Notes: generated from the letters alone by a model not told the origin. A stretch of 64,000 nt of DNA from Juglans regia (GCF_001411555.2 NC_049901.1:31048933-31112932), one strand, 5' to 3'; numbered from the stretch's first letter, positions 22,660-33,148 are shown. Translations and numbers: made by a program.

Positions 22660-24923
22660 TTAGTCCAACAGAACAAGTAGCACAATGCGAAAGGTCGGGC
22701 TGATACACCTCAGCAAATGGTGAAACAAGGGATTTGTCACCTGGAACCGGTCAAGCGAGAAAAGGTCTCAACCGTATGAAGGCGAGAAATGCTGGTGTAA
22801 AAGGTGAGAAAGAAGAGCTGAAGAGGCTGGTAACTCAAGCAAAGGGCGAGGTACGATCCTAAGGCAAGCAACGGTCAAGGACAAGACCCATACAGATGTA
22901 ATGGCTTATTGAGATAACCCAGAAATGCTTAGATGACAACAGTGTCGTACGCGGAGGCCCATACTCCACCTGAAAGGTCACATATGGAGTAAGTCTGCGG
23001 AAGGAAAATTACGACTCTACAGGGCATATCGTCTAAACCCAGATGTATGGTCCAGTGCCACGTGGGATACCCATTCTGAAGAGGGACTGTGAACTGGACT
23101 AAAGACAAGCCACAAGAATGTGCATGTCTTATCCCGTTAGTCTATCTCTGTCATCCTACAAATGGATGGCTAAGACTAAAGGACCCTTATTCAAGTATCC
23201 TGGAGATAGAAATACGTCAAAAGGACTTCTGATGATCCCGCCCTGTAAAAATGATTAGACAAGGGACAAAATTTTACTTTTGAGATCGTAAGCATTGGAG
23301 TTTCTTTGGAGTCGGAGTCTTGAGCAAGAGGCTCCAAAGAGATCAACGAAGGGAACAACGTCAATGTCATCATAGTATTCTTAATATTGTTAAGGTATCT
23401 TAACTTCTAAGATAGTATTGAAAATGTGGGGTAAATGTTGTGGGTATGTCGTGAGATTTAGCCTTGCATATTCTGTAACTTCCATTTTCTTTTCATGAAA
23501 CTAATATACATATTCTTCACTTTGTTTATGGATTATCTTTACACTATGACTTTGAGATGATGAGTTTGAATGATTCGGATTTATGGTGTTCTGGATTTTC
23601 AAATATTTGAGTCTTACTGTGTGTTAATCATCATGGACGGGTTGAGGAGTCCCCGTTCCATTCCTATGACACATTGCCATGATTTTCATACGAATGAGTA
23701 AGGGTTCTTGTGATGATCGAGGTGGAACGATTTTGTATTGCCCTTAATAGATAGGTTGAGAGATTCCCGGGCATATCTTGTGTGGTGATAGGGATTTTCG
23801 GGTGTGTGAGTCTTATCTTGTATCAATCATTATGGACAGGTTGAGCAGTCCCCCTCCCATTCCTACGACACATTGCCACGACTTTCATATGAATGAGTCA
23901 GGGTCTTCGTGATGATCAGGGTGGAACGCTTTCGTATTGTCCTCACTTGATAGACGGGTTAAGAGATTCCCTAGGTATATCTTGTGTGGTGTCTTTGAGT
24001 CAATTGACCAAGTATAATATGACCATGGGCCAATCCAGTATATCACAACATGTGTGATGGACGATTTGAAATAGACAAATCAACTTGCATGTTGGCCGGG
24101 TGGGAGTGAGTCCCCTAGTGGAGTAGTGAAGTGATTCCCTACAGGATTTATACGATGAGTTTTATGTGCTTGAGAAGAGGGTGGTTCCTCGCCTTGGTAA
24201 TAACTATGTATACTTGAAATTTGCATAGATGATAATTCCTCAAAGGGTGATTCCTCTTCATGCTGATATACTACTGTTTTATTCAGAGGGTGGTATCTCA
24301 TCATAACTATGGATGCATGTGTTTCCACCTAGGGTGATTCCTCTCCACACATGAATATATGTGTTCATAGATCTTTTACATGAAGCTGTGCATTACATCT
24401 TCACATGCATTGCCTCTCAATAATAGTTTTGTTATATTTGTTTAACCTACTTATGGTTTCGTTTATCAAAACTGTAGACTTTGATACAAAGGTAGCCCTA
24501 GGAGTGGAGCGAACCCGCCTGGGCAACAGTAACAGAGGCATGTCTCTGTTAATAGTTATTTATACTTTTGAAATGTGTAATATTTAGTCAAGTGATGAAT
24601 CATGTTTAGTCTGTTGTACATGAACATAGGAAATGAATGGATAATACTGGGTTATATTATTTGAGAAGTGACAATGACGTATGAATATTTGTGTTAATCA
24701 ATGATCCCATTTATGGTTTAGACCTTTGGTACAAATTGTATTTAGTTTCTGACTAAACCTTTACTTATTCCATTGTGATATAATGTATATTTACTTACAC
24801 ATGCACTTTCTTGTGAACATTGCACATCTTTTTTGGATCTAAATCTTGGGTGCTGCCGACCGGCTGGCACCCTTGGCACCATGGATCCTCACCAGGTCCT
24901 TTACCGAGAAACAGGGCCCCACA
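22660..24923 (+). repeat. LTR X2, same family as X1 (copy A)
   Basis: It is collinear with X1 but strongly diverged: GAAGAGCTGAAGAGGCTGGT (22812), CCACCTGAAAGGTCACAT, GATGATCCCGCCCTGTAAAA (degraded TATA), ACTTTTGAGATCG, then a module region with AGGGTGATTCC variants between about 23700 and 24340, and an end GGCACCATGGATCCTCACC... to CCCCACA. It contains an internal duplication of its own (23590-23770 resembles 23800-23960). It abuts a gag relic on the opposite strand. Confidence 0.6.
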
Positions 24924-25766
24924 CTCCTGGTGTTAAAGCATACACTCTCTCGCCTATACCATCTACCTTTGGCCTTTCCTTCCTCCAATAGGGTCGGTCT
25001 TTTCTTCTTAGACTGCTTGTGGGCTCCTTGGGGTAATGCCCAACATGGTTGCATCAATAGCGCGAGAGCGATGCTTGGTGGTAGTCCCCCTCACGGGACC
25101 TATTGTAGTGGCTGCACACTATTGTACATCCTCTTTTTCTGGCCAATCACTACGGTTTCCAAACTTGAATACTTCCACTCAACGATTGAGGCTACATTTA
25201 CTAACTTCTGGAAGTCTTGTATCTGCAGACAAGCCACTTGGGTTCGTAACCGCAGCTGTAGCCCATATTGGAAACACTCTGCATGCATTTCTTTCGTGAC
25301 AATAAGATGTAGGGTAAACATTCCCAACTCAATGAACTTAGCAGCACCTTGCTACTCTGTCATGCCACCTTGGACTAAATTGGCAAAATCCTTCGACTTT
25401 TGTTGCTTACTATAGCAGGAAAATACCGATCATCAAATTCCTTCCCCTTGAAATAAGCAATTATCTCTTAGCACCCCATCAAACTACTGCTTCCCCTTGA
25501 AATAAGTAGCAAGTGTACAGTACTTTCTTATCTTCTGAGCAACTCCACACTTTGAAACATCTTTCAATATCCATAATCCATATTTCTACCTTTGTTGGTC
25601 CTTCATTCCCGAAAACCCCCGAATACCGATAGGCTAAAAATTGTTCATACGTACATCCTTGTTGTTTGACGTGTGGGTGGTTAACTAGATATATTTGCAA
25701 ATGCTGTTGGAAAAACCCATGCAATCATTGCAGCATGTTTGTCATACAATCGATTGCTCGGGCCAT
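24924..25766 (-). pseudogene. Gag relic of a Gypsy element, Tekay/Del-like (copy A)
   Basis: On the minus strand, from an ATG at 25766, the frame shows YEQFLAYRYSGVFGNEGPTKVE, WIMDIERCFKVWSCSEDKKV and YLFQGEAVV, the usual start of a plant retrotransposon gag domain. After a stop at about 25479 it resumes with CFQYGLQLRLRTQVACLQIQ and FQKLVNVASIVEWKY (about 25280-25170). A zinc-knuckle region cannot be made out. It would form the RNA-packaging shell. The reading strand is opposite to LTR X2 next to it and the same as the LTR at 35529-37020, to which it may belong, with the chromovirus inserted between them. Confidence 0.75.
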
Positions 25767-25839
25767 GGCGTGGCTTTCATCGTTATGTGGTTGTTCTTCT
25801 ACATGATCACCCAGTAGCAGCAGCAGCAACAACAGTAGT

Positions 25840-26133
25840 AGGAAAATGCTAGTTTACCCCTTGGTTTGCCCCCGGGCTTCACTACTCATGAATTTTAATT
25901 TTTCTTAATGTTTAAGAAATTGACTACTAGTGAATTTGGGTATCTTTTTCAAATGTTTAAAGATATTTAAAAAATTATTGAAAAAAAGAAGAAGAAAAAA
26001 AAAAGTGAGATTGTGTTAAGGGCAGTCCCAGTGGTAAGCGCTGTGCGACATAGTAAAAAGGACCCGTAATAATACGTTAGGGACCTCGGTCTAGTCCCTA
26101 AACACGAAGGTCCACGAGCTCGCCTTGGTGATG
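25840..26133. repeat. First unit of a 294-bp tandem duplication (copy A)
   Basis: It begins AGGAAAATGCTAGTTTACCC and runs through GGCAGTCCCAGTGGTAAGCG, the target duplication TAATA (26070-26074) and 59 bp of chromovirus LTR (26075-26133), ending GCCTTGGTGATG. The same order recurs at 26153-26445. The unit contains an LTR edge, so the duplication happened after the chromovirus inserted. CAG repeats lie on both left edges (25814-25830 and 26134-26150). Confidence 0.9.
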
Positions 26134-26152
26134 CAGCAGCAGCAGCAGCAAT

Positions 26153-26445
26153 AGGAAAATGCTAGTTTACCCCTTGGTTTGCCCCCGGGCTTCACTACTC
26201 ATGAATTTTAATTTTTCTTAATGTTTAAGAAATTGACTACTAGTGAATTTGGGTATCTTTTTCAAATGTTTAAAGATATTTAAAAAAATTATTGAAAAGA
26301 AGAAGAAGAAAAAAAAATTGAGATTGTGTTAGGGGCAGTCCTAGTGGTAAGCGCTGTGCGACATAGTAAAAAGGACCCGTAATAATACGTTAGGGACCTC
26401 GATCTAGTCCCTAAACACAAGGTCCACGAGCTCGCCTTGGTGATG
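26153..26445. repeat. Second unit of the 294-bp tandem duplication (copy A)
   Basis: It matches 25840-26133 with few changes and continues without a break into the full chromovirus 3' LTR, so this is the unit that keeps the original junction. The two units are separated by a CAG tract (26134-26150) that encodes nothing recognisable. Confidence 0.9.
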
Positions 26446-28260
26446 GTGATGACCGAGTGGGCCTTGCCAACTTGCTTGGCCTTCAACTTTTGTGGCAATG
26501 GAGGGTCCCTAGGTTGATGAATGTTTAGTGTTTGGGTGATGGAAGTGATGATGATGATGCAATTGGGTGTTCTAAGTGTTTGATGGATGCAATGCAATGT
26601 GGTTCGAGTAGTACTTGTTCTTGAGGATGGCGTCGAATTGGTAAGGGCTAGGGTTGGAGGCGTGAAGTGAGGTTAGGGTTTGGTGGCTAGGGTAACACCC
26701 AAATGGGTAGTGGAATTAGGGTTTGCATGAGTTTAGGGTTTGGATTTGGGTTGGCGTGATTGGATGATTGGAGGAGGTTGGACGAATTGGAGATGAGTAT
26801 GGAAATATTTCTAAATGGTAGGAATCTTTTAAGGAAGGAAAGGGATTCGGTTTTGACTATTATGGAAGGTCTTGGTTGACTTGAGATAATGTAGGAAAGG
26901 AAGGATTTAAGGAATTGATGATAATTGGCAATTCCTTAAATCAAGGGATTGGATTTGGATGAAGTCAAAGATTCCTAAATTATAGGAATTGCCTTATTGG
27001 ACTTGGAGGTTTCGGCTAGGATTTATGGAGGATGGAGGAAGGCTAAATATGGTAAGTAGCCAAATATGGTAACTAGGGTAAATACACTGGTGGCCGTAAT
27101 ATGGTGCATGGGACGATTGAATGGATGCAAGGAAATATATGAACACAATGGAAAATTATGAACATTCAAGAACTTGAATGAACACAAAGATAAGCCAATC
27201 AACTTTAATTCACAAATTGCACAAAGATGAAAGGGAACCTCATATATTGATAAAGTGAATCACACATATTCACGAATTGTATGGTGTGATTCTATCTTAA
27301 GGGATTTACGAATTGCACCCTAAAGAGCCTAAGTGCTAAGCACCGAAAATGATCTCATGAACAATAAGCCGTCCACAATAGGAATTGTCAAAAGATGTAA
27401 ATGAAATGACTAAGAGTCCTATTTACAGAGATTACAAAGTGGAAACGCCCAAAAGGTGCCTTGGAAAATATTAAAATAAAAATAAAGAAAGCAATAAGAT
27501 AGTCTTGTAAGGGCCATGGTGGCCCGTTGCATGCATTGGCCCATGGGTGGGCTAGTGTGGTTCATGGCCCACTGCTGGATTGGTCTGGCTAATGGTAGTT
27601 GGGGCATGGTATGGTGCTGTATATGGGCTTGCTGGTGGGCATGGCAGGGTGCCATGCATGGGCCTGTTGGTGGGCACGACATGGTGTCGTGCATGGCCTG
27701 TTGCTAGCATGGCAGGGTGCCCTGCGTTGGTGCTGCATGGCCTAGGTAGGTGGCCTAGGCATTGATGTTGCAAGGTATGCGCTGGTGCCATGCGCTGGAT
27801 GGCATGCCTGGCGGGCATGCCATTGGCCTTGCCTGCAGGGCATAGGCTGGAGCCGTGCGCTGGATGGCATGCTTGCTGATGCATGCCACTAACCTTGCTG
27901 GGCTGCTGCTGGTGGGGCGTGCGCAGGAGCGAGCACATGGGCTTGCAATACAGGGGCGTGCGCAGGAGGGAGCGCAGGGGCTTGCTGCGTAGGGGTGCAG
28001 GTAGGACTGCGTGCATAGGCGAGCGTAGGGGCGTGCACATGGGCGTGTGCATGCTGGGCCATGTGCGGTCACTAACCTCGCTAGGCATGCGTATAGGCAT
28101 GAGCATGCTGGGCTACGTGCTACCAGTAGCCTTGCTGGGCCCTTCATGCGTGTCAAGGCATGGGCCATGGCATGCATGTGGGCTGGCTGTGGGGCTGCCA
28201 TGGCATGTCAAGGGTAGTGTCGAGGCGTGGCCCAAGGCCACTTTCCTAGGGGTCCTGACA
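26388..28260 (-). repeat. 3' LTR of the chromovirus (copy A), 1873 bp
   Basis: On the minus strand it starts TGTCAGGACCCCTAGGAAAG and ends TCCCTAACG, where the terminal A of the expected CA is changed. The first 670 bp (28260-27590, U3) are GC-rich and full of GGCATGCC-type palindromes; the rest is AT-richer. A TATA-like TGTAAATAGGA lies at about 27418-27430. Three perfect TTAGGGTTT (telobox) motifs lie at 26673-26681, 26716-26724 and 26733-26741. Confidence 0.9.
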
Positions 28261-29021
28261 TTCCCCCTCCCTTCAAGCACATCCTTGCCCTCAAGGATCA
28301 ATTGAGGAAATCTTGCCCCTATGTCATTATAGTCTTTCCACATAGCCTCTTTCCTTGGCACTCCTCCCCATTGAATTAAAACTTGCCACACCTTTCTTCT
28401 CTTTCTCCCCCTTGTGACCACTTCATTGCCAAGAACCTCCATTGGTTGCAGAAGCATCCTCCCATCTTCATCAAATCTTTCCACAATAAGCTTTGGGTCA
28501 CCAACTCTTTTCTTCAACATGGTCACATGGAAAATCGGATGTAGCTTGGAGGTTGGAGGGAGTTCCAACCTATAAGCCACCTCTCCCAACTTCTCTAGCA
28601 CCTTGAAAGGTCCATTGTACCTTTTGGAAAGCTTCAAATTAAGCTTTTTCCTTAAGGTCATTTGCCCATATGGTTGGAGTTTCAAATAGACATGGTCCCC
28701 CACATTGAAGGCCACTACTCGCCTTCCTTGATCATAATACTTTTTTATCCTCTCTTGAGCTCTCTTGAGATCTCTCTTAACTTTTGCCAAGATCTCATCC
28801 CGAATAAGCGATTCACTCTCCACTTCATCATTTTTGGCCGTGCCTCTCTCATAATTAACCAAGATGGGTGGTGGTCTCCCATACACAACTTCAAAATGAC
28901 TTCTTTGGATGGAAGCATGGAAGGAAGTGTTGTACCAATATTCGGCCCATGTCAAATAACCCCATCTCCTTTGTTCCTCATGGCAAAAACACCTTAAGTA
29001 TTGTTCAAGTGTTCTATTCAC
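28113..29021 (-). pseudogene. Integrase C-terminus with chromodomain-like tail (copy A)
   Basis: A 302-codon frame starts NRTLEQYLRCF, just after the integrase catalytic Glu region. It continues with RRWGYLTWAEYWYNTSFHAS and GDHVYLKLQPYGQ (the C-terminal DNA-binding part). Residues near 155-175 read LPPTSKLHPIFHVTMLKKRV. A chromodomain-like segment, WQVLIQWGGVPRKEAMWKDY to RFPQLILEGKDVLEGRGNVR, follows near residues 210-255. Such tails guide integration to particular chromatin. The frame does not stop at the element's coding end but runs about 148 bases into the 3' LTR. A 1-base frameshift at about 29030 separates it from the catalytic core. Confidence 0.85.
28261..28274 (-). other. Polypurine tract of the chromovirus (copy A)
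   Basis: Reading on the minus strand, GAAGGGAGGGGGAA directly precedes the TG of the 3' LTR. This is the expected primer for plus-strand DNA synthesis. It is at the same time coding: the frame from the integrase tail reads through it. Confidence 0.8.
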
Positions 29022-29029
29022 TACTTCGG

Positions 29030-29402
29030 TTTGCCATCGGTTTGAGGATGGTAAGATGAGCTTGCGTTCAACTTACTACTTGCAACTCAAATAATTCCTT
29101 CCAAAAGGTGCTCATGAACACCCTATCCCGATTGGTCACTATGCTCTTTGGAAAGCCATGGAGCTTCACCACGTTGTCCACAAATGCCTTGGCCACACTC
29201 TTAGCCATGTAAGGATGTTTGAGGGGAATGAAATGAGCATACTTACTAAGGCTATCCACCACCACCAAATAATCTCATAACCACCACTAATAGGTAAGCC
29301 TTCCACAAATTCCATTGTCAAGTCCTCCCAAATCAAGTTTGGAATTGGCAATGGTTGCAAGAGTCTGGATGGAGGTCTTGTATCATACTTGGTCTTTTGC
29401 AT
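29030..29402 (-). pseudogene. Integrase catalytic core (copy A)
   Basis: Two overlapping frames carry the core. The first has QKTKYDTRPPSRLLQPLPIP and WEDLTMEFVEGLP, with the first catalytic Asp position replaced by Glu (MEFVEGLP where relatives read MDF). The second (29268-29068) has [19 protein letters not shown] and IVTNRDRVF with the second Asp. The SSSYHPQTDG segment near 29040 leads to the third position, but a frameshift there puts it in the next frame. The split at about 29270 is another frameshift. The enzyme is inactive. Confidence 0.8.
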
Positions 29403-29427
29403 ATATCACATTCAACCACTAAGGTCT

Positions 29428-29862
29428 TCACGGCCTTCTTAAGCCCTCCCAATAAAAGAAGTGTTGAATCCTTATATAGGTCCTTAACCAACCCGAATGT
29501 CCTCCCTCCTTGCTATTGTGAAAATGATCAAGGATCTCCCTCCTCAAGTTGGGTACATTCGGTACATACACATAGTCTTTGTAGTAGATCAAGCCATCTT
29601 TCACTTTAAAGCCGACCACTCCATCTCGTTGGACTTCTAGGAGTTCCAAAATTTCAATGGCCCTAGCATCAAGCTTGGTGGCCTCTTGGATCTTGTCCCA
29701 ATTTCTCCATTCGGCCCCACTCAAGGCCAACATGGAAGACTCATCTTCTTCTTGAACAACCCACAAGAGTGAACTCCCTTCTCTTCTACTCAATGCATTG
29801 GCTACCTTGTTCTCTTCACCCGGTTGGTACACAATGTCGTACTCAAAACCAAGCAACTTCAC
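29428..29862 (-). pseudogene. RNase H end and integrase zinc-binding region (copy A)
   Basis: The 144-codon frame opens KLLGFEYDIVYQPGEENKVA and NALSRREG, the conserved end of the RNase H domain. It ends EILDHFHNSKEGGHSGWLRTYIRI, the His-His half of the integrase HHCC zinc finger, followed by HFFYWEGLRR. A stop at about 29428 separates it from the Cys pair (CDICQK-like region upstream of 29402). Confidence 0.8.
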
Positions 29863-30051
29863 AAGGAACTTTTGTTATTCAGGTGTCACAATCTTTTGTT
29901 GAAGGAGGTGCTTCAAGGCTTGTTGATCTGTCACAATAGTGAACTTACGGCCCAATAGGTATGGCCGCCACATTTTTACGACATGAACTACCGCTAGCAT
30001 CTCTCTAGCATAAGTACTCCAAGCCTTTTCATTGGCCCAAGTGCTTTAGAA

Positions 30052-30243
30052 CTAAAGGCCAAAGGTTTTTTTTTCTTGAACCAAAACAACCCTTATTCCC
30101 TCACCACTTGCATCGGTATATACTTCAAATGGCTTTTTAAAGTTAGGCAAAGTTAACACGGGAGTATTGGTCATAGCCCTCTTCAACTCTTCAAAGGGAT
30201 ATCTTGCCACTTGAGTCCACTCAAAATTATCCTTCTTCAACAA
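30052..30243 (-). pseudogene. RNase H N-terminus (copy A)
   Basis: The frame reads [20 protein letters not shown], then [37 protein letters not shown] with its Asp is the start of the RNase H fold in Gypsy elements. It is separated from RT by a frameshift at about 30250-30270 that copy B does not have. Sequence for the remainder of RNase H continues in broken frames down to 29870. Confidence 0.8.
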
Positions 30244-30256
30244 TAAGGTAAGTGGC

Positions 30257-30946
30257 TTAGCAATAAGCCCCGTAGTTCTTCACAAACCGCCTATAATAGT
30301 CGGTTAGTCCCAAGAAACCTCTTAAGGCTGAAACATCTTTAGGCAAGGGCCAATCAACCATGGCCTCAATCTTCCATTGGTCCACTTTCACCCCCTCTCC
30401 TGAGATGAAATGACCAAGATACTCTAACTCCTTCTCCATAAAGGCACATTTGGAAGCCTTTATGAAGAAGTGATGTGCCTCCAATATTCTCATCACAACC
30501 CACAAGTGATCCTTGTGCTCTTCAATTGTCTTGGAATAAACCAAGATGTATAAAAAAAATATGAACACAAATTTCCTCAAGAGTGGCTTGAAGATAGTAT
30601 TTATAGCGGCTTGGAATGTGAATGGGGCATTACATAGCCCAAATGGCATCACAAGGTACTCAAAATGCCCGGAGTGAGTCCTAAATGCCGTCTTGTGCAC
30701 ATCTTCATCCCTCATTCTTATTTGGTGATACCTGGCCCTCAAGTCAAGTTTGGAGAAGACTCTTGCACCATGAAGCTCATCAAACATTTCATCCACCGTG
30801 AGAATAGGAAACCTATCCTTCACCGTGGCCTCATTTAGGGCCTTATAATCCATGCAAAATCTCCATGATCCATCTTTCTTCCTCACAAGCAACATCGGGA
30901 AAGAAAATGGACTAGTGCTAGGCCTTATCAAGCCATTCTTCAACAT
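30257..30946 (-). pseudogene. Reverse transcriptase (copy A), catalytic dyad lost
   Basis: The frame contains [55 protein letters not shown] with the first catalytic Asp, and [19 protein letters not shown]. The box that should carry Asp-Asp reads [11 protein letters not shown], so both are gone. This change is shared with copy B. SPFSF replaces the SPFSS of copy B. The C-terminal part ([20 protein letters not shown]) is well kept until a frameshift after FVKNYG. The enzyme cannot work. Confidence 0.9.
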
Positions 30947-30963
30947 ATCATCAACTTGCCTCT

Positions 30964-31674
30964 CTACTTCCCCCTTTTGAAAATGGGCATAGCGGTAGGG
31001 GGAACATTCACCGGTTTCTTCTCATCCACTAGCACAATTCGGTGATCAAAGAGCTTAGAAGGTGGCAATGAAGTATGCACCTCTAGGACCCCTCTATGGT
31101 CTCCCAAGACCTCTCTTACTTCCACGGGCAGCCCCTCAAATTCATCTTTGTTGCCTCCATTTTCAATCTCTTCAATCTTGCACATAAAGTCATCATTGAC
31201 AACCATAATGGCGAAGCAATGAGCCCCACCTTTGCACAATTTTTCAAACATGATGGCTTCGCATGATTTCACTTCTTTTGAAGCCAAAGCGGTCCACACT
31301 CTCTTCTTGGACCCGAGCTTGAACTCCATGGTCATATTGTGGTAATCGTGTATCACTCTTCCAAGTCCTTTGAGCCATGCATTGCCCAAGACCACATCTA
31401 ACCCAACAAGTGACAACACATGAAGATCGGCCACAATCCTCACGACTTGGATATTCATTCTTACTTCTTTAACAAGCCCTTCACATCTTAGCTTGTTCTC
31501 ATTTGCTACTTTAACCTCAAAAGGCTCAATAACACTCGGCTTCAACCCCACTTTGGTGACAATATTAGAGTTGATGAAGTTGTGGGTAGAGCCGCAATCT
31601 ACCAACAAAGTGACCTCAAACTTCCATATCGATGCCATAACTCTCATGGACGTTGGCTTTTGGATCTCAGACAT
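30964..31674 (-). pseudogene. Aspartic protease region (copy A)
   Basis: FEVTLLVDCGSTHNFINSN places the active-site Asp at about residue 26 of this frame. The usual D-S/T-G triad reads D-C-G, a change of the middle residue. LHVLSLVGLDVVLGNAWLKG is the family's second landmark. The C-terminal half (SCEAIMFEKL to [20 protein letters not shown]) leads into RT. A frameshift and one stop separate it from gag around 31690-31770. The protease would cut the polyprotein. Confidence 0.85.
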
Positions 31675-31765
31675 AGCATTTAAAGATAGTTCGGCCTCCT
31701 CATGCTCGGCTTATTCACTTGATGTCTCAACATGGTCATCTTTCTCATCTTCGCTTGCTCTTTCC

Positions 31766-33148
31766 TCAAGCATCACATATGCTTGCCCGAAATTTACATC
31801 TATGTTCTTTGCTCCACTTGTCACCACACTTGAAACAAAGACCCTTCTTGATCCTTTCTTGTACTTCTTCTCTAGACAGTTTCTTCACTTCATAAGGTTT
31901 TGGTTTTGATGCACTCCCCATTTCCTCTTTGCCTTTCCAATGAGCTTTGGTTTGCAAAGGTTTTGAGAACTTGCTCCCTGTGTCCTTGGAATGACGCTTA
32001 TCTAAGTGAGTACTCTCCTCTAAGATCTCCGTCAACCTCATGACTTCTTCAAGCCTAGTTGCTTGCTTCAATTTAATTTCCTTGGCTAACCAAGGTTTCA
32101 ACCCATCCACAAATGTGTCAATAAGTGCTTCTTCCAACCAACCCCTCACCAAGGTTTGGAGTTGCCGAAACTCATCAATGTAGTTGTGCACTTTTCCTTC
32201 TTGTTTCAATTTGGCAAGTTGTCCATGGTTGTTGACAATGGGTGAGGGCCCGAATTGCATCAAGAACTCTCTCTCAAAGGCCGTCCACCCTAGGCGTTTC
32301 CTTTCTTTGTCATATTGGTCACAAAGCCATCGCCACCATTTACTTGCCCTTCCTTCTAAATAGAAATAAGCCATGGATACTCCTTCCTTTCTAGGTACTT
32401 CATACACAAGAAAATAGTGGTCCACTTTATCCAGGCACTCGTATGAATCTCCCCCATTGAACTTAGGAAAATCCACCTTTGGCCTCCTTAGTCCCCAGTC
32501 ATGAGTTTGGTTTCCTCTTCGATCATCATAGTGGTCCTCATCATGTCTTTGACCCCTATGGCCTCTTTCTCGATCATGGCTATGGTGTCTTCTCTCAAAA
32601 TGGTCTCCATGGCCATACGGCCTCTCCTCATCTTGATCATACTTGGCCTCATGGCCATCTTCTTGCCTTGGTATCTCATACCTCACATCTTGATGTCTTC
32701 CTCTCATTTTAGGACTTCTCAAATGATTACCTTCGTCACAGATCCATCTCTCCACGACAACATGGTCATTCTCAATACAACCTCCTATTTTATATTCGGC
32801 CTTTGGTGGTTCATGCATGGAGCTTGTCACACTTATCTCAGCTCCATCAACAAAAGCCTCATGCCTTTCTCCATTCGGACTAGGTGGTACCCTTTGACCA
32901 TTGTTCGCCGCAAATCTTCTCTCAAGCCTCTCAAGGCTTGAATTGGTATCTCGTCTCATAGCATCCATGATTCTTCTATTCTCTTTGGTCTCTCGGGATG
33001 TGGCATTCAATGCCATCCTTAGCTCAACCAATTTAGTGGTGACCTCGCCAATGACATTGGTAAGCCTTGTGGTATGCTCCTCCAAAGCTTCAAGGTGTCC
33101 CTGGTTGGAACCACCTTGTTCCTCGGCCTCTAGCACATCTCGGTTCAT
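31766..33148 (-). CDS. Gag of the chromovirus (copy A), 460 aa
   Basis: This is the longest clean frame of the element. Residues about 1-100 are helical and charged. About 170-225 is rich in His, Arg, Asp and Gly (GHGDHFERRHHSHDRERGH). The Retrotrans_gag-like domain spans roughly 225-345, with VDFPKFNGGDSYECLDKVD, RASKWWRWLCDQYDKE and FVDGLKPWLAKEIKLKQATR. A zinc knuckle lies at 438-451: C-x2-C-x7-H-x-C within CFKCGDKWSKEHRC. Gag coats the element RNA. The ATG at 33148 opens the frame after a 410-bp leader. It ends prematurely at CDA just after the knuckle, because the next part (protease) is in another frame. Confidence 0.85.
   Translation of the reverse strand: MNRDVLEAEEQGGSNQGHLEALEEHTTRLTNVIGEVTTKLVELRMALNATSRETKENRRIMDAMRRDTNSSLERLERRFAANNGQRVPPSPNGERHEAFVDGAEISVTSSMHEPPKAEYKIGGCIENDHVVVERWICDEGNHLRSPKMRGRHQDVRYEIPRQEDGHEAKYDQDEERPYGHGDHFERRHHSHDRERGHRGQRHDEDHYDDRRGNQTHDWGLRRPKVDFPKFNGGDSYECLDKVDHYFLVYEVPRKEGVSMAYFYLEGRASKWWRWLCDQYDKERKRLGWTAFEREFLMQFGPSPIVNNHGQLAKLKQEGKVHNYIDEFRQLQTLVRGWLEEALIDTFVDGLKPWLAKEIKLKQATRLEEVMRLTEILEESTHLDKRHSKDTGSKFSKPLQTKAHWKGKEEMGSASKPKPYEVKKLSREEVQERIKKGLCFKCGDKWSKEHRCKFRASICDA

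Noticed and set aside
24846..25415. 189-codon plus-strand frame, also open in copy B (46319-46888)
   Set aside because: It is antisense to the gag relic, which has recognisable family motifs. The frame is open in both copies only because they are nearly identical.
26640..26760. Interstitial telomere sequence
   Set aside because: The TTAGGGTTT motifs are spaced and imperfectly repeated within an LTR, not a tandem telomere array.
32501..32941. 146-codon plus-strand frame (and 53960-54400)
   Set aside because: It is the shadow of the clean 460-codon gag on the other strand.
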